Part shown: piece after piece, positions 1 to 6,238 of the stretch
How the letters are laid out: each line of letters opens with the position of its first letter
Position numbering within the stretch: position 1 is the first letter of the stretch
Assembly: GCA_020638735.1 (NCBI GenBank)
Contig: JACKHZ010000005.1
Coordinates: 1-8,479 of the forward strand
Source: Planctomycetota bacterium
GTDB taxonomy: Bacteria; Planctomycetota; UBA1135; UBA2386
DNA length: 8,479 nucleotides
Reading direction: 5' to 3'
Translations under genes and position numbers: made by a program
Notes under the pieces: generated by a model
Databases searched by the model: none
Seen by the model: only the letters and a program-made list of their open reading frames with translations
What the model was told of the DNA's origin: nothing

Positions 1-185
1 GTGCCCGTGGTATCGGCGTCGCCGACCGTCGTATCGCCGTCTTGCCCGCCGGTATCGGCGTCGACGCCACCGATATCGGTGCCGCCGGTGTCGGTCTTGC
101 CGTCCTGCTCGCCCGTATCGCCCGCGGTATCGCCGACCACGTCGCCGGACACGTCGGCCACACCGCCGGTATCGGAGGTCACGTC
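1..185 (-). repeat. Degenerate coding repeat encoding D-T-G-G / D-x-D-T units
   Basis: On the minus strand, short units such as GATACCGGC, GATATCGG and GGCGATACG recur many times within the lipoprotein gene. They encode Asp-Thr-Gly-Gly and Asp-Ala-Asp-Thr. The array is irregular, so it is best seen as a low-complexity coding tract that may expand or contract by slippage or recombination, not as a regular tandem repeat or CRISPR array. Confidence 0.6.
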
Positions 186-302
186 GGCGCCCTGGGTGGC
201 GTCCTCGAAGGTCGGGAAGGAATCACCACAACCCGCCGAGAAGACGAGCGCGAGCGCAGCAAAAGCGGACGCTGCGTGGCGGAAGGAACAGTAGCTGGTC
301 AT
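1..302 (-). CDS. Putative lipoprotein with Asp/Thr/Gly-rich tract (N-terminal part; runs off the window)
   Basis: An uninterrupted minus-strand frame starts at ATG (302-300) and runs off the left edge, giving 100 codons and no stop. Residues 1-24 look like a lipoprotein signal peptide: Arg8/His9, a hydrophobic stretch (AFAALALVF), then SAGC with Cys25 as the expected lipidated residue. From about residue 39 the chain becomes low complexity, dominated by D, T, G and V in degenerate repeats such as DTGG, DVxGD and DADTGG. It is presumably a linker that holds a downstream globular domain away from the membrane. AGGGG lies about 10 nt upstream of the ATG. Lipoproteins with this kind of acidic Thr/Gly linker are frequent in Myxococcota. 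The function cannot be named because the functional domain lies outside the window. Several plus-strand reading frames here are composition shadows. Confidence 0.85.
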   Translation of the reverse strand, partial: MTSYCSFRHAASAFAALALVFSAGCGDSFPTFEDATQGADVTSDTGGVADVSGDVVGDTAGDTGEQDGKTDTGGTDIGGVDADTGGQDGDTTVGDADTTG

Positions 303-520
303 CGAGTGTTGCCCCTGATCGGGCCGCGAGAGGGCGCGTGCGGCCGGCGTGGAGTCTGCCGTCCCCCAGGGGCCCGTGCAAGGGTACGAACATGGCGGGC
401 CTGACACAGCCTGTCCGATCGGCGCCTGCGCCCACCCGCGTCTTGAAGCGGTTGACGCGGTGCGGCAAGCTGCGCACCCGCGCGCCGCGCCGGCGCGACG
501 CACCGAACGGAGCCGCCCGC
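303..520. promoter_or_regulatory. Divergent intergenic region between the lipoprotein and the DUF6986 operon
   Basis: These 218 bp separate two divergently transcribed genes and should hold promoters for both. TTGACG at 452-457 resembles a -35 box for the plus-strand operon, but no convincing -10 hexamer lies 16-18 nt downstream, so no promoter is called. An in-frame ATG at 392 with AGGG upstream could extend the downstream protein by 43 residues. That extension would be basic and low in information (Arg/Pro/Ala), and the later start at 521 is preferred. No RNA gene or terminator was seen. Confidence 0.4.
509..512 (+). promoter_or_regulatory. Ribosome binding site supporting the ATG at 521
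   Basis: GGAG ends 8 nt before the ATG at 521. This spacing and the match to the anti-Shine-Dalgarno sequence favour 521 over the upstream in-frame ATG at 392 and other possible starts. Confidence 0.55.
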
Positions 521-1879
521 ATGTCCGACGCCTCGACCTTCGACCTCGAAACCGCATTCGCTGCCCTGCACGACGGCAACGTGGCGCACGCCCGCGCCTA
601 CCCCGGCGACCCGACGGCGCGGCAGCCGGTGCACACGGTCTATGGTGGCGCGCACCTATTCAAGGTCGGCGTGCACCGCAAGCTCGGCAAGCTCGCGCTC
701 CGTGCGCTCGATACCTACGCCCCGGACGCGCAGAGCTTCGCGGCGGCGTTGGGCCTGCCGGCCGATGCAGCCGACGATATCTATGCCCGGGTCCGCGACA
801 AGCTGGCCCGCGAGCCGATCGAGGACCAGCGGATCGATTTCGAGGACGGCTACGGTCACCGTCGCGACGACGAGGAGGACGAGCATGCGGTCGCGGCTGC
901 CGGGCAGCTGGCCGAGGCCATGGCGGCCGGGGATCTGCCGCCCTTCATCGGCATTCGCGTCAAGCCGTTCACCGACGAGTCGGGTCGACGTGGCATCCGG
1001 ACCCTGGACCTCTTCCTGACCACGCTCGCCAGCGCAACCGGCGGCAACGTGCCGGCGAATTTCGTCGTCACGCTGCCCAAGGTCACCCACCCCGGTCAGG
1101 TCGCCGTCCTCGCCGACCTGCTGGACCAGGCCGAGGCCAAGTTGGGCATCGCCGCGGGCGCCGTCGGGATCGACCTCATGGTCGAGACCACGCAGTCGAT
1201 CTTGGGGCCCGACGGCTCGGTCGCGGTGCCGGCGCTGGTCCGTGCCGGTCGTGGCCGCGTCGTCAGCGCCGCGTTCGGCACCTACGACTATACGGCGACC
1301 TGCAACATCACCGCCGCGTTCCAGACCCACGACCATCCGGCGTGCGACTTCGCCCGCCACATGATGCAGGTCAGCCTGGCCGGTAGCGGCGTGACGATGT
1401 CCGACGGCGCCACCACCGTGATGCCGATCGGTCCGCACCGCGCGCCGAAAGGCGGCAGCCTCGACGCCGCGCAGCTCGCCGAGAACCAGGCCGTGGTCCA
1501 CTCCGCGTGGAAGCTGCACTACGACAATATCGGCCACTCGCTGCGCCACGCCGTCTACCAAGGCTGGGACCTGAACCCGGGGCAGCTGCCGATCCGCTAC
1601 GCCGCGGTCTACGCTTTCTTCCAAGCGGGGCTGCACGACGCCAGCTTGCGGCTGGACAAATTCGTCGCCGCAGCGTCGCAGGCGACGTTGGTCGGCAATA
1701 CCTTCGACGACGCCGCGACCGGCCAGGGCCTGCTCAACTACTTCCTCCGCGGGCTCGCCTGTGGCGCCATCGACGAAGCGCAGGTCACCGCCACCGGCAT
1801 CACCGTCGAGGAGCTGCAGGGGCGCAGCTTCGCCCGCATTGTGGCCAACCGCGCGCACGCGAAGCGGTCGGAGGGCTGA
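521..1879 (+). CDS. DUF6986 family protein, HpcH/HpaI aldolase / citrate-lyase-like TIM barrel
   Basis: This 452-aa soluble protein has no signal peptide. The sequence order matches the DUF6986 family, which is distantly related to the HpcH/HpaI aldolases and CitE: an N-terminal HTVYGGAHLF segment (38-47), DFEDGYG (107-113), RVKPF (146-150), TLPKVTHPGQV (184-194), LMVETTQSI (219-227) and FGTYDYTATCNI (252-263). In CitE/HpcH enzymes the equivalent strands bind a divalent metal and a pyruvate or keto-acid moiety. Glu222 and Asp256 are the likeliest metal-site residues here, by analogy. The reaction of DUF6986 proteins is not established to my knowledge, so no substrate is given. The start was chosen for GGAG 8 nt upstream and because homology begins soon after it. 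The gene is first in a three-gene operon; the next start lies 4 nt after its stop, and its 3' end carries the next gene's ribosome binding site. Confidence 0.8.
   Translation: MSDASTFDLETAFAALHDGNVAHARAYPGDPTARQPVHTVYGGAHLFKVGVHRKLGKLALRALDTYAPDAQSFAAALGLPADAADDIYARVRDKLAREPIEDQRIDFEDGYGHRRDDEEDEHAVAAAGQLAEAMAAGDLPPFIGIRVKPFTDESGRRGIRTLDLFLTTLASATGGNVPANFVVTLPKVTHPGQVAVLADLLDQAEAKLGIAAGAVGIDLMVETTQSILGPDGSVAVPALVRAGRGRVVSAAFGTYDYTATCNITAAFQTHDHPACDFARHMMQVSLAGSGVTMSDGATTVMPIGPHRAPKGGSLDAAQLAENQAVVHSAWKLHYDNIGHSLRHAVYQGWDLNPGQLPIRYAAVYAFFQAGLHDASLRLDKFVAAASQATLVGNTFDDAATGQGLLNYFLRGLACGAIDEAQVTATGITVEELQGRSFARIVANRAHAKRSEG
1870..1875 (+). promoter_or_regulatory. Strong ribosome binding site that decides a TTG start
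   Basis: GGAGGG lies within the last codons of the DUF6986 gene, 8 nt before a TTG at 1884. The same reading frame stays open upstream to 1761, but that stretch is a shadow of the preceding gene. The strong site and short intergenic distance make TTG 1884 the best start and suggest translational coupling. Confidence 0.65.
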
Positions 1880-1883
1880 GACC

Positions 1884-2768
1884 TTGAGCCGGCTGCAGGT
1901 CAGCATCGACCCGGGCTGGCTCCACCACGAGCCGAAGCCCGAGCACGCTCGCCTCGCGGTGCAATGGTGGGGCACGGCCGGCTTCCGGGTCCTGCATCGC
2001 GCCGATGACGGCACGCCGCACCACCTCTGGCTGGATCCGCACCTCTCTCGCCATTCGCTGTGGGAGGTCGCGCGTGGCGCCCTCTCGCCCAAGATCGACC
2101 GGATCGAGGCCGCCGTCGACTGTGCTGACGCGGTCGCGGTCGGGCACAGCCACTTCGACCACGCGATCGACGCGCCGGCGATCGCCGAGCGCCACCGGGC
2201 CCGCATCTACGGATCGTCGAGCATGGCGGAGATCGCGCTCGGCTATGGCGTCGACGCGAGCCTGGTGCACACGCTCGAGCCGGGAGTCGGCGTCTGCGAG
2301 GGGCCCTGCACGCTGACGGCCTTTCGCTCGCAACACAGCAAATTCGCGTTCGGCCGCGTCCCGGCTCCGGGTCATGTCCGCGAACCGCTGCGTTGGCCAG
2401 CGCGGGCGGGCGCGTTCCGCGTCGGCGACGTCCTCGGCTTGCACATCGCGGGGGGCCCGGCCTCGATCTACCACGTCGGTTCGGCCGACCTGATCGAGGC
2501 GGAGCTCGAGGGTGTGCAGGCCGACGTGGTGCTGGCATGCACCGTCGGGCGCTACGCGACCGAGAACTTCACCCATCGGCTGATCGACGCCTTGCGTCCC
2601 AAGCTCGTGATCCCGTGCCATTGGGACCAGTTCTGGCGGCCGATCGAGGCGCCGGTGCGGCAGATCCCGACCAACGACCTCGGCGCGTTCCTCGACGAAG
2701 TGCGCTCGCATCCGAGTCGTCCCGAGGTGCGGGTGCTGCCGATCGGCGGCTGGACGGCCCTCGGATGA
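1884..2768 (+). CDS. Metallo-beta-lactamase-fold hydrolase, UlaG-like (COG2220)
   Basis: This 294-aa cytoplasmic protein carries the metallo-beta-lactamase metal motif HSHFDH at 88-93 (HxHxDH: His88, His90, Asp92, His93). Further likely ligands are His151 (SQHSKF), Asp202 in HVGSADL and His246 in IPCHWDQFW. These are the ligand positions of a dinuclear zinc (or Mn/Fe) hydrolase in the broad UlaG / NAPE-PLD-like branch, whose members cleave phosphodiester, lactone or other ester bonds. The opening segment AVQWWGTAGFRV (25-36) and LWLDPHLSRH (48-57) fit the first strands of the fold. The substrate is unknown. The gene starts with TTG, chosen from the strong GGAGGG upstream and the close packing with the previous gene. 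Its stop overlaps the start of the DHH gene (ATGA), so the two hydrolases are probably translated together and may act on related substrates; this last point is inference. Confidence 0.88.
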   Translation: MSRLQVSIDPGWLHHEPKPEHARLAVQWWGTAGFRVLHRADDGTPHHLWLDPHLSRHSLWEVARGALSPKIDRIEAAVDCADAVAVGHSHFDHAIDAPAIAERHRARIYGSSSMAEIALGYGVDASLVHTLEPGVGVCEGPCTLTAFRSQHSKFAFGRVPAPGHVREPLRWPARAGAFRVGDVLGLHIAGGPASIYHVGSADLIEAELEGVQADVVLACTVGRYATENFTHRLIDALRPKLVIPCHWDQFWRPIEAPVRQIPTNDLGAFLDEVRSHPSRPEVRVLPIGGWTALG

Positions 2769-3763
2769 GCACCGCGGCCGGCGCAACGCTGCCGCCGCGC
2801 TGGCCGCTGCCGCGTCGAGCGCCAGACCGTCCGCTCCTGCTCGGCTACCATCGCAGCTGTCCGGACGGTGCGTTGGCCGCCGCCCTGCTCGGCGAACGGC
2901 TGCGCAGCGAGGGCTCGCGCTTCGACCTGCTCCCGCTCGACGCCGGTCGCGCACCGGCGAAGAAGCGGGCGCGCGGCCGCGACGTCGTCCTGCTCGACCT
3001 CTGCCCTGGGGCCTCGGCGCTCGGCTCGCTGATCGAGATCGCCGCCTCGGTCTTCGTGCTCGACCACCACGTGGCCTCCGAGCCGATCGCCGCTGCCTAC
3101 CCCAAGCACGTCTTCCTGGCAGACGGCCGATGCGGCGCCCTGCTCTGCTGGCAGATGCTGCACGGCGACGCCGACGTCCCCGAGTTCGTCCGGATCGTCG
3201 ACGCTGTCGACCACTATCGCATGGACGACCCCGACATCGCGGCGCTCTCGGTGCTGATCCGCGACGCACGGACCCCGCCCTCGGCGTTGGCCCTCGCCGC
3301 CCGCTTCACCCGTGAGCGCGAGGTCGTCCTCGGACAAGCCCGCCAGGCCGCGCGCAACTGGCGCCAACGGGTCGCAGAATATGCCAAGGCCGCGACGCCG
3401 GGCTGGCTGCAGGAGGTCCGGGTACGGGCCGTCGAACTCGCCGCGCGAGACGGTGCGCTGGCTTCCGACGTCGGCAACGCGATCGCGGCGGTGCACGGCG
3501 GGGTCGCCCTGGTCTACCGACGCGCCGGCGGCAAGGTCCGCCACTCGCTCCGCAGTCGCCCCGGCCATGGCCCGGCGGTGCACGAGATCGCAGCCCGCTT
3601 CGGCGGCGGCGGCCACCGCCACGCCGCGGGTATGATCAGTGACGATCTGCTGCACCGCAGCGAAGATCACCCGGTCGGCGACGCCGTCGCGGCCGCTTCG
3701 AAATGCGCCAGCAGCCGAGGCAAGACGTCGGAGCGCCAGCGCGAGCCCGAGAACAAGCCGTAG
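2765..3763 (+). CDS. DHH/DHHA1 family phosphoesterase, COG2404 (NrnB-like) type
   Basis: This 332-aa protein has the DHH superfamily motifs in order: YHRSCPDGALAAALL (28-42), which is the CPDG variant of motif I typical of COG2404 proteins; Asp78 in LLDLCPG; DHH at 100-102; CGALLCWQML (123-132); a motif IV-like VDAVDHYRMDD (145-155); and the C-terminal DHHA1 signature FGGGGHRHAAG (279-289). Related proteins are Mn-dependent and cleave short RNA oligonucleotides (nanoRNase) or cyclic nucleotides; which substrate applies here cannot be read from sequence. The ATG overlaps the TGA of the metallo-beta-lactamase gene (ATGA), with no strong ribosome binding site of its own, so translation is probably coupled. 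The roughly 40 residues after the GGGGH motif look unstructured and charged (Arg, Lys, Glu), and their codons lie antisense to the end of phaZ. No signal peptide or membrane segment is seen. Confidence 0.88.
   Translation: MSTAAGATLPPRWPLPRRAPDRPLLLGYHRSCPDGALAAALLGERLRSEGSRFDLLPLDAGRAPAKKRARGRDVVLLDLCPGASALGSLIEIAASVFVLDHHVASEPIAAAYPKHVFLADGRCGALLCWQMLHGDADVPEFVRIVDAVDHYRMDDPDIAALSVLIRDARTPPSALALAARFTREREVVLGQARQAARNWRQRVAEYAKAATPGWLQEVRVRAVELAARDGALASDVGNAIAAVHGGVALVYRRAGGKVRHSLRSRPGHGPAVHEIAARFGGGGHRHAAGMISDDLLHRSEDHPVGDAVAAASKCASSRGKTSERQREPENKP
3667..3763. other. Tail-to-tail overlap of the DHH gene and phaZ (97 bp)
   Basis: The plus-strand DHH gene stops with TAG at 3761-3763, while the minus-strand phaZ gene stops at 3669-3667. 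The 3' ends of the two coding regions are therefore read from both strands for 97 bp. The third codon positions of the two genes fall on the same base pairs, so synonymous changes in one are mostly synonymous in the other. No terminator hairpin is visible between the genes, so the transcripts probably overlap as antisense 3' ends. Confidence 0.8.
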
Positions 3764-4878
3764 TGCCCCACGCCTGCCTGCAGGTGATGGTGTCGATCCG
3801 CCTCGGCGAGCCCCGTCAACAAGTCCAACGCAGCCGCGGTCTGACCCGGCCCGGTGATATCGTCGCGCTCGCCCTCGACCACCAGAACCGGCGCGTCGCG
3901 GACGGCGTCGGGCCTGACGAGCGCGCCGGCGACCTCGAGCTCGCCGCGCGCCAGCAGGTTGCGCTGGAAGATGCGGTCGATGGTCTCCAGGTAGAAGTCG
4001 CCGGGGAGGTCGGCCACGCTGCGGAATTCGGCGTAGAAGTCGTCGTGCGCTCGCATCGTCTCCTCGTCGCCGGCGAAGGCCGCGCGGAGGTGATCGCAGT
4101 GCTTGTCGACGTGGTAGAACGGCTTCATCCAGAGAAATGCCTGGTGCTGCAAAAAGCCCGGATAGACCGTACGCCCGGCGCCTGGACGGCCACGCGGCAC
4201 CCGGCTCACCAGCGTCCGCCGAAACCACGAGAGCGGACGCTGCTCGGCGACCCGATTCGGCAACATCGGGTTGCGGCTGGTGTCGACCGGGCTGCCGATC
4301 AGCGTGAGGCTGCGGGGCCGGGCCGCGTCGTCGGCGGCGCAGAGGCGCGCGGTCGCAGCGAGCGCAGCGACGCCGGGCTGGCAGACCGCCACGACGTGCG
4401 GCCGCCCGTCGGTCGCCGCGATGTGACGCGCGGCGCGCTCGAGCTCGAGGACGAAATCGTCGAGGCCGAACGTGCCCTCAGCCAGCGGCACCTCGGACGC
4501 GCAGCGCCAATCGGTGATCACCACGTCGTGGTGATCGATCAGCGCGTCGACCGTATCGCGTAGCAGCGTCGCGTGGTTGCCGGACATCGGCGCGACCAGG
4601 AGGATCGTGCCGTTGGCGGGCCCCGTGCTGCGGCGCACAAAGCGGCGCAGGGTGACGAAGGGCCGCTCGAGCACGACCTCCTCCCGCGTCTCGGCGAGGC
4701 CGAAGGGCGGCTTGCCGTGGTGCCGCACAGCGTCGGTCCACAAGCCGATCCACGCCGCGGTCAGACGCAGCGGAGGCAGGGTGTGTGGGCCGTGATCCAG
4801 CGCGCTGCGTCCGGCGTCCAGGGCCTGGACCCAGGGCATCGCGGCGCGGCGCATCATATCGTGGTAGGCGTAGAGCAC
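3667..4878 (-). CDS. phaZ: Intracellular polyhydroxyalkanoate (PHB) depolymerase
   Basis: This 403-aa alpha/beta hydrolase mobilises stored polyhydroxybutyrate-type granules inside the cell, releasing 3-hydroxyacyl units; there is no signal peptide. The family pattern is clear: LVAPMSGNHATLLRDTV (94-110), DVVITDWRCASEVPL (118-132), VVAVCQPGVAALAA (162-175), a conserved VYPGFLQ (238-244), FYLETIDRIFQRN (295-307), VEGERDDITGPGQT (334-347) and AGVGHYGLFSGSRWR (368-382). The nucleophile sits in a CQPG box, so Cys166 replaces the usual lipase serine, as in the characterised Ralstonia PhaZa1 type. Asp339/Asp340 and His372 complete the triad. I place the start at GTG 4878: the product then begins MLYAYHD, like the family, and CAGGA lies 7 nt upstream. 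The frame stays open to a GTG at 4947 that has no good ribosome binding site. The length suits the roughly 400-aa family. No PHA synthase is nearby. Confidence 0.93.
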   Translation of the reverse strand: MLYAYHDMMRRAAMPWVQALDAGRSALDHGPHTLPPLRLTAAWIGLWTDAVRHHGKPPFGLAETREEVVLERPFVTLRRFVRRSTGPANGTILLVAPMSGNHATLLRDTVDALIDHHDVVITDWRCASEVPLAEGTFGLDDFVLELERAARHIAATDGRPHVVAVCQPGVAALAATARLCAADDAARPRSLTLIGSPVDTSRNPMLPNRVAEQRPLSWFRRTLVSRVPRGRPGAGRTVYPGFLQHQAFLWMKPFYHVDKHCDHLRAAFAGDEETMRAHDDFYAEFRSVADLPGDFYLETIDRIFQRNLLARGELEVAGALVRPDAVRDAPVLVVEGERDDITGPGQTAAALDLLTGLAEADRHHHLQAGVGHYGLFSGSRWRSDVLPRLLAHFEAAATASPTG

Positions 4879-4885
4879 GCGGCCA

Positions 4886-4890
4886 TCCTG
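4886..4890 (-). promoter_or_regulatory. Ribosome binding site supporting the GTG start of phaZ at 4878
   Basis: Read on the minus strand this is CAGGA, ending 7 nt before GTG 4878. It supports a start 23 codons downstream of the longest possible reading frame and agrees with the N-terminus expected for the family. Confidence 0.5.
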
Positions 4891-5005
4891 CGGCAGCGCC
4901 GAAAGCTGCGGCGCGTCGCCAGGGTAGCGGCGATTGCTGCGCCGCACAAGAGCCGGCCGCCGGGAGACGCTTGCCAGGGCGGCCGAGTTGGCCGATCGTC
5001 CCGGG

Positions 5006-5026
5006 CGGCCGGAATTCCGCCGGCCG
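5006..5026. repeat. Inverted repeat (7-bp stem, 7-nt loop) upstream of the EF-loop gene
   Basis: CGGCCGG at 5006-5012 pairs with CCGGCCG at 5020-5026 around the loop AATTCCG. The right arm ends at the first base of the GGGAGG ribosome binding site (5026-5031). It could be an operator half-site pair or an RNA hairpin that limits ribosome access. No T-run follows, so it is not a canonical terminator. In such G+C-rich DNA a stem of this size can arise by chance. Confidence 0.35.
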
Positions 5027-5036
5027 GGAGGCGCCC

Positions 5037-5372
5037 ATGGCCATCGCGCTGGACTTCGAATTGCGGCTGAGCCGGCAAGACGACACCCGACCGGACGTGC
5101 GGATCTGGGTCGACGCCGACGGCAACCAGCAGATGGACCACGGCGAGGAGATCCGTCCGCTGCGGCAGGACGGCTTGGTCTTTCGTGGCAGCCGCAGCCT
5201 CGCGCTGCCGACGGTCGAAGGCGTCGGCTTCCTGGTTCGGCTGCAGGTGCGTCCCGGCACGCGCTTTCGGCTCCGCGTCTGGAGTCACGACGGCAAGAGC
5301 CGGGCGCTGGTCTACGAGGAGCAGGACGCCGCGCCCGACGGCTCCCACCGCATCATCGGCTGGTGCCGCTGA
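5037..5372 (+). CDS. Small hypothetical protein with an EF-hand-like calcium-binding loop
   Basis: I do not recognise the family of this 111-aa protein. It has no signal peptide or membrane segment and seems rich in beta-strands (alternating patterns such as FELRLSR, GFLVRLQV and RFRLRVWS). Its clearest feature is the 12-residue loop at 26-37, DADGNQQMDHGE. This has acidic or polar ligands at EF-hand positions 1, 3, 5, 7, 9 and 12 (Asp26, Asp28, Asn30, Gln32, Asp34, Glu37), as in EF-hand, dockerin and thrombospondin type 3-like loops. Binding of Ca2+ is therefore likely but unproven. The start ATG at 5037 has GGGAGG (5026-5031) 5 nt upstream. The gene opens a rightward operon; its last 10 bp overlap the start of the YihY-family gene. 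High GC3 and the good ribosome binding site support it as a real gene. Confidence 0.75.
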   Translation: MAIALDFELRLSRQDDTRPDVRIWVDADGNQQMDHGEEIRPLRQDGLVFRGSRSLALPTVEGVGFLVRLQVRPGTRFRLRVWSHDGKSRALVYEEQDAAPDGSHRIIGWCR

Positions 5373-6238
5373 GCCCGCGATCCTGGCCGCGGCGGCTGGC
5401 GGGCTTCCTCGCCGAGGTCTTCGCCGCGTTCTCCCGCAACCGCGGCCTGCTGCTGGCCGGCGGCGTCGCCTACAACACCCTGCTCTCGATGGTGCCGCTG
5501 ATCGCGATCGCGCTGGTCGGCCTCTCCGCCTTCTTCCCGCGCGAGCAGCTGCTCTCGACGATCCGCGCCGAGCTGGGCCTGTTGGTGCCGGGCCACGTCG
5601 ACGCCGTGGTCGACACGGTGACCGGCCTGCTCGACAGCCGCGACGTGCTGAGCGTGGTCTTGGTCGCGGTCCTGCTCTTCCTCAGCAGCCTCGCCTTTCG
5701 CATGGTCGAAGACGCCTTCGCGGTGATCTTCTCGGTCGCAGAGGGCAGTGATACACGGCCGTTCTGGCTCCGCGCCCTGGTCCCGTACGCTTTCGTGCTG
5801 GTGCTGACGATCGGCCTGTTCGCTCTGACCGCGGCGACCTCGGTGCTCGAAGCGCTGGTCGTCCGAGCGACCAGCATCCTCGAGATCGGGATGGACGCCG
5901 GCAGCGGCGCGGCCTGGCTGCTCCGCGCCTCGGGGCTGCTCGGCAGCGGCCTCCTGTTTTCTGCCCTCTATTCGGTCCTGCCGCAGCGACCCATCGGCGC
6001 ACATCGCGCGCTCTCGGCCGGCTTCGGCGCGGCGCTGCTGTGGGAGCCGGTGCGCGGCGTCGTGGTCTGGTACCTGGGCAACGTCTCGCTGGTCGGCGCC
6101 GTCTACGGCAGCCTCGCGACCGTGGTGATCGTGCTCCTGACGCTGGAGGTGGCGGCGGTGATCCTGCTGCTCGGGGCGCAGGCTGTGGCGGTGCTGGAGG
6201 CCCGCGCCGATCGACGCGCTCGAGGAGAGATGACATGA
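5363..6238 (+). CDS. YihY/virulence factor BrkB family inner-membrane protein
   Basis: This 291-aa polytopic membrane protein belongs to the YihY/BrkB family, once misnamed ribonuclease BN; its molecular role is still unclear, and transport has been proposed. Family landmarks are the N-terminal FSRNRGLLLAGGVAYNTLLS (23-42) followed by MVPLIAIALVGL, the PFWLRALVPYAFVLVLTIGL block (133-152), FSALYSVLPQRPIGAHRALS (199-218), then GFGAALLWE (220-228), and YGSLATVVIVLLTLEVAAVI (248-267) followed by LLLGAQ. About six hydrophobic segments are visible, near 30-56, 95-117, 138-160, 184-206, 215-240 and 245-276. The C-terminus is short and basic. The start is GTG 5363, the only good in-frame start before the conserved region. 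It overlaps the preceding stop by 10 bp and has no strong ribosome binding site, suggesting translational coupling. Its stop overlaps the next gene's ATG. The length is typical of the family. Confidence 0.9.
   Translation: MPLSPRSWPRRLAGFLAEVFAAFSRNRGLLLAGGVAYNTLLSMVPLIAIALVGLSAFFPREQLLSTIRAELGLLVPGHVDAVVDTVTGLLDSRDVLSVVLVAVLLFLSSLAFRMVEDAFAVIFSVAEGSDTRPFWLRALVPYAFVLVLTIGLFALTAATSVLEALVVRATSILEIGMDAGSGAAWLLRASGLLGSGLLFSALYSVLPQRPIGAHRALSAGFGAALLWEPVRGVVVWYLGNVSLVGAVYGSLATVVIVLLTLEVAAVILLLGAQAVAVLEARADRRARGEMT
6222..6227 (+). promoter_or_regulatory. Ribosome binding site for the HELLH protein gene
   Basis: GAGGAG ends 7 nt before the ATG at 6235, which overlaps the YihY-family stop in an ATGA junction. 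It rejects the much earlier starts in the same open frame, which run back into the YihY-family gene. Confidence 0.6.

Larger units (their letters stand above)
4879..5036. promoter_or_regulatory. Divergent intergenic region between phaZ and the EF-loop/YihY operon
   Basis: These 158 bp separate two divergent transcription units and must hold promoters for at least one. No clear -35/-10 pair could be read in the G+C-rich sequence. The region holds the inverted repeat at 5006-5026 next to the ribosome binding site of the rightward gene. If phaZ actually starts at GTG 4947, the gap shrinks to 89 bp. Confidence 0.4.

Noticed and set aside
68..81. Perfect 14-bp palindrome CACCGATATCGGTG
   Set aside because: It lies inside the lipoprotein's repeat tract and is explained by the repeated Asp/Gly/Thr codons; there is nothing to support an operator there.
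392..520. N-terminal extension of the DUF6986 protein from ATG 392
   Set aside because: There is an AGGG 8 nt upstream of that ATG, but the extra 43 residues are a basic, low-information stretch and a good GGAG site supports ATG 521.
656..2206. Long open frame on the minus strand antisense to the DUF6986 and metallo-beta-lactamase genes
   Set aside because: The product is compositionally biased, has no motifs, and lies opposite two genes with clear family signatures. Long antisense frames are expected at this G+C content.
2552..4228. Minus-strand open frame of over 500 codons spanning the DHH gene and part of phaZ
   Set aside because: It is Arg/Ala/Gly-rich with no domain, and is in a different frame from phaZ, whose motifs are unmistakable.
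3703..4563. Plus-strand open frame of 286 codons opposite phaZ
   Set aside because: It is a shadow of phaZ, which is supported by its full catalytic triad and family motifs.
4879..4947. Longer phaZ reading frame starting at GTG 4947
   Set aside because: It adds 23 residues not expected in the family and has no good ribosome binding site, whereas GTG 4878 has one and gives the usual N-terminus.
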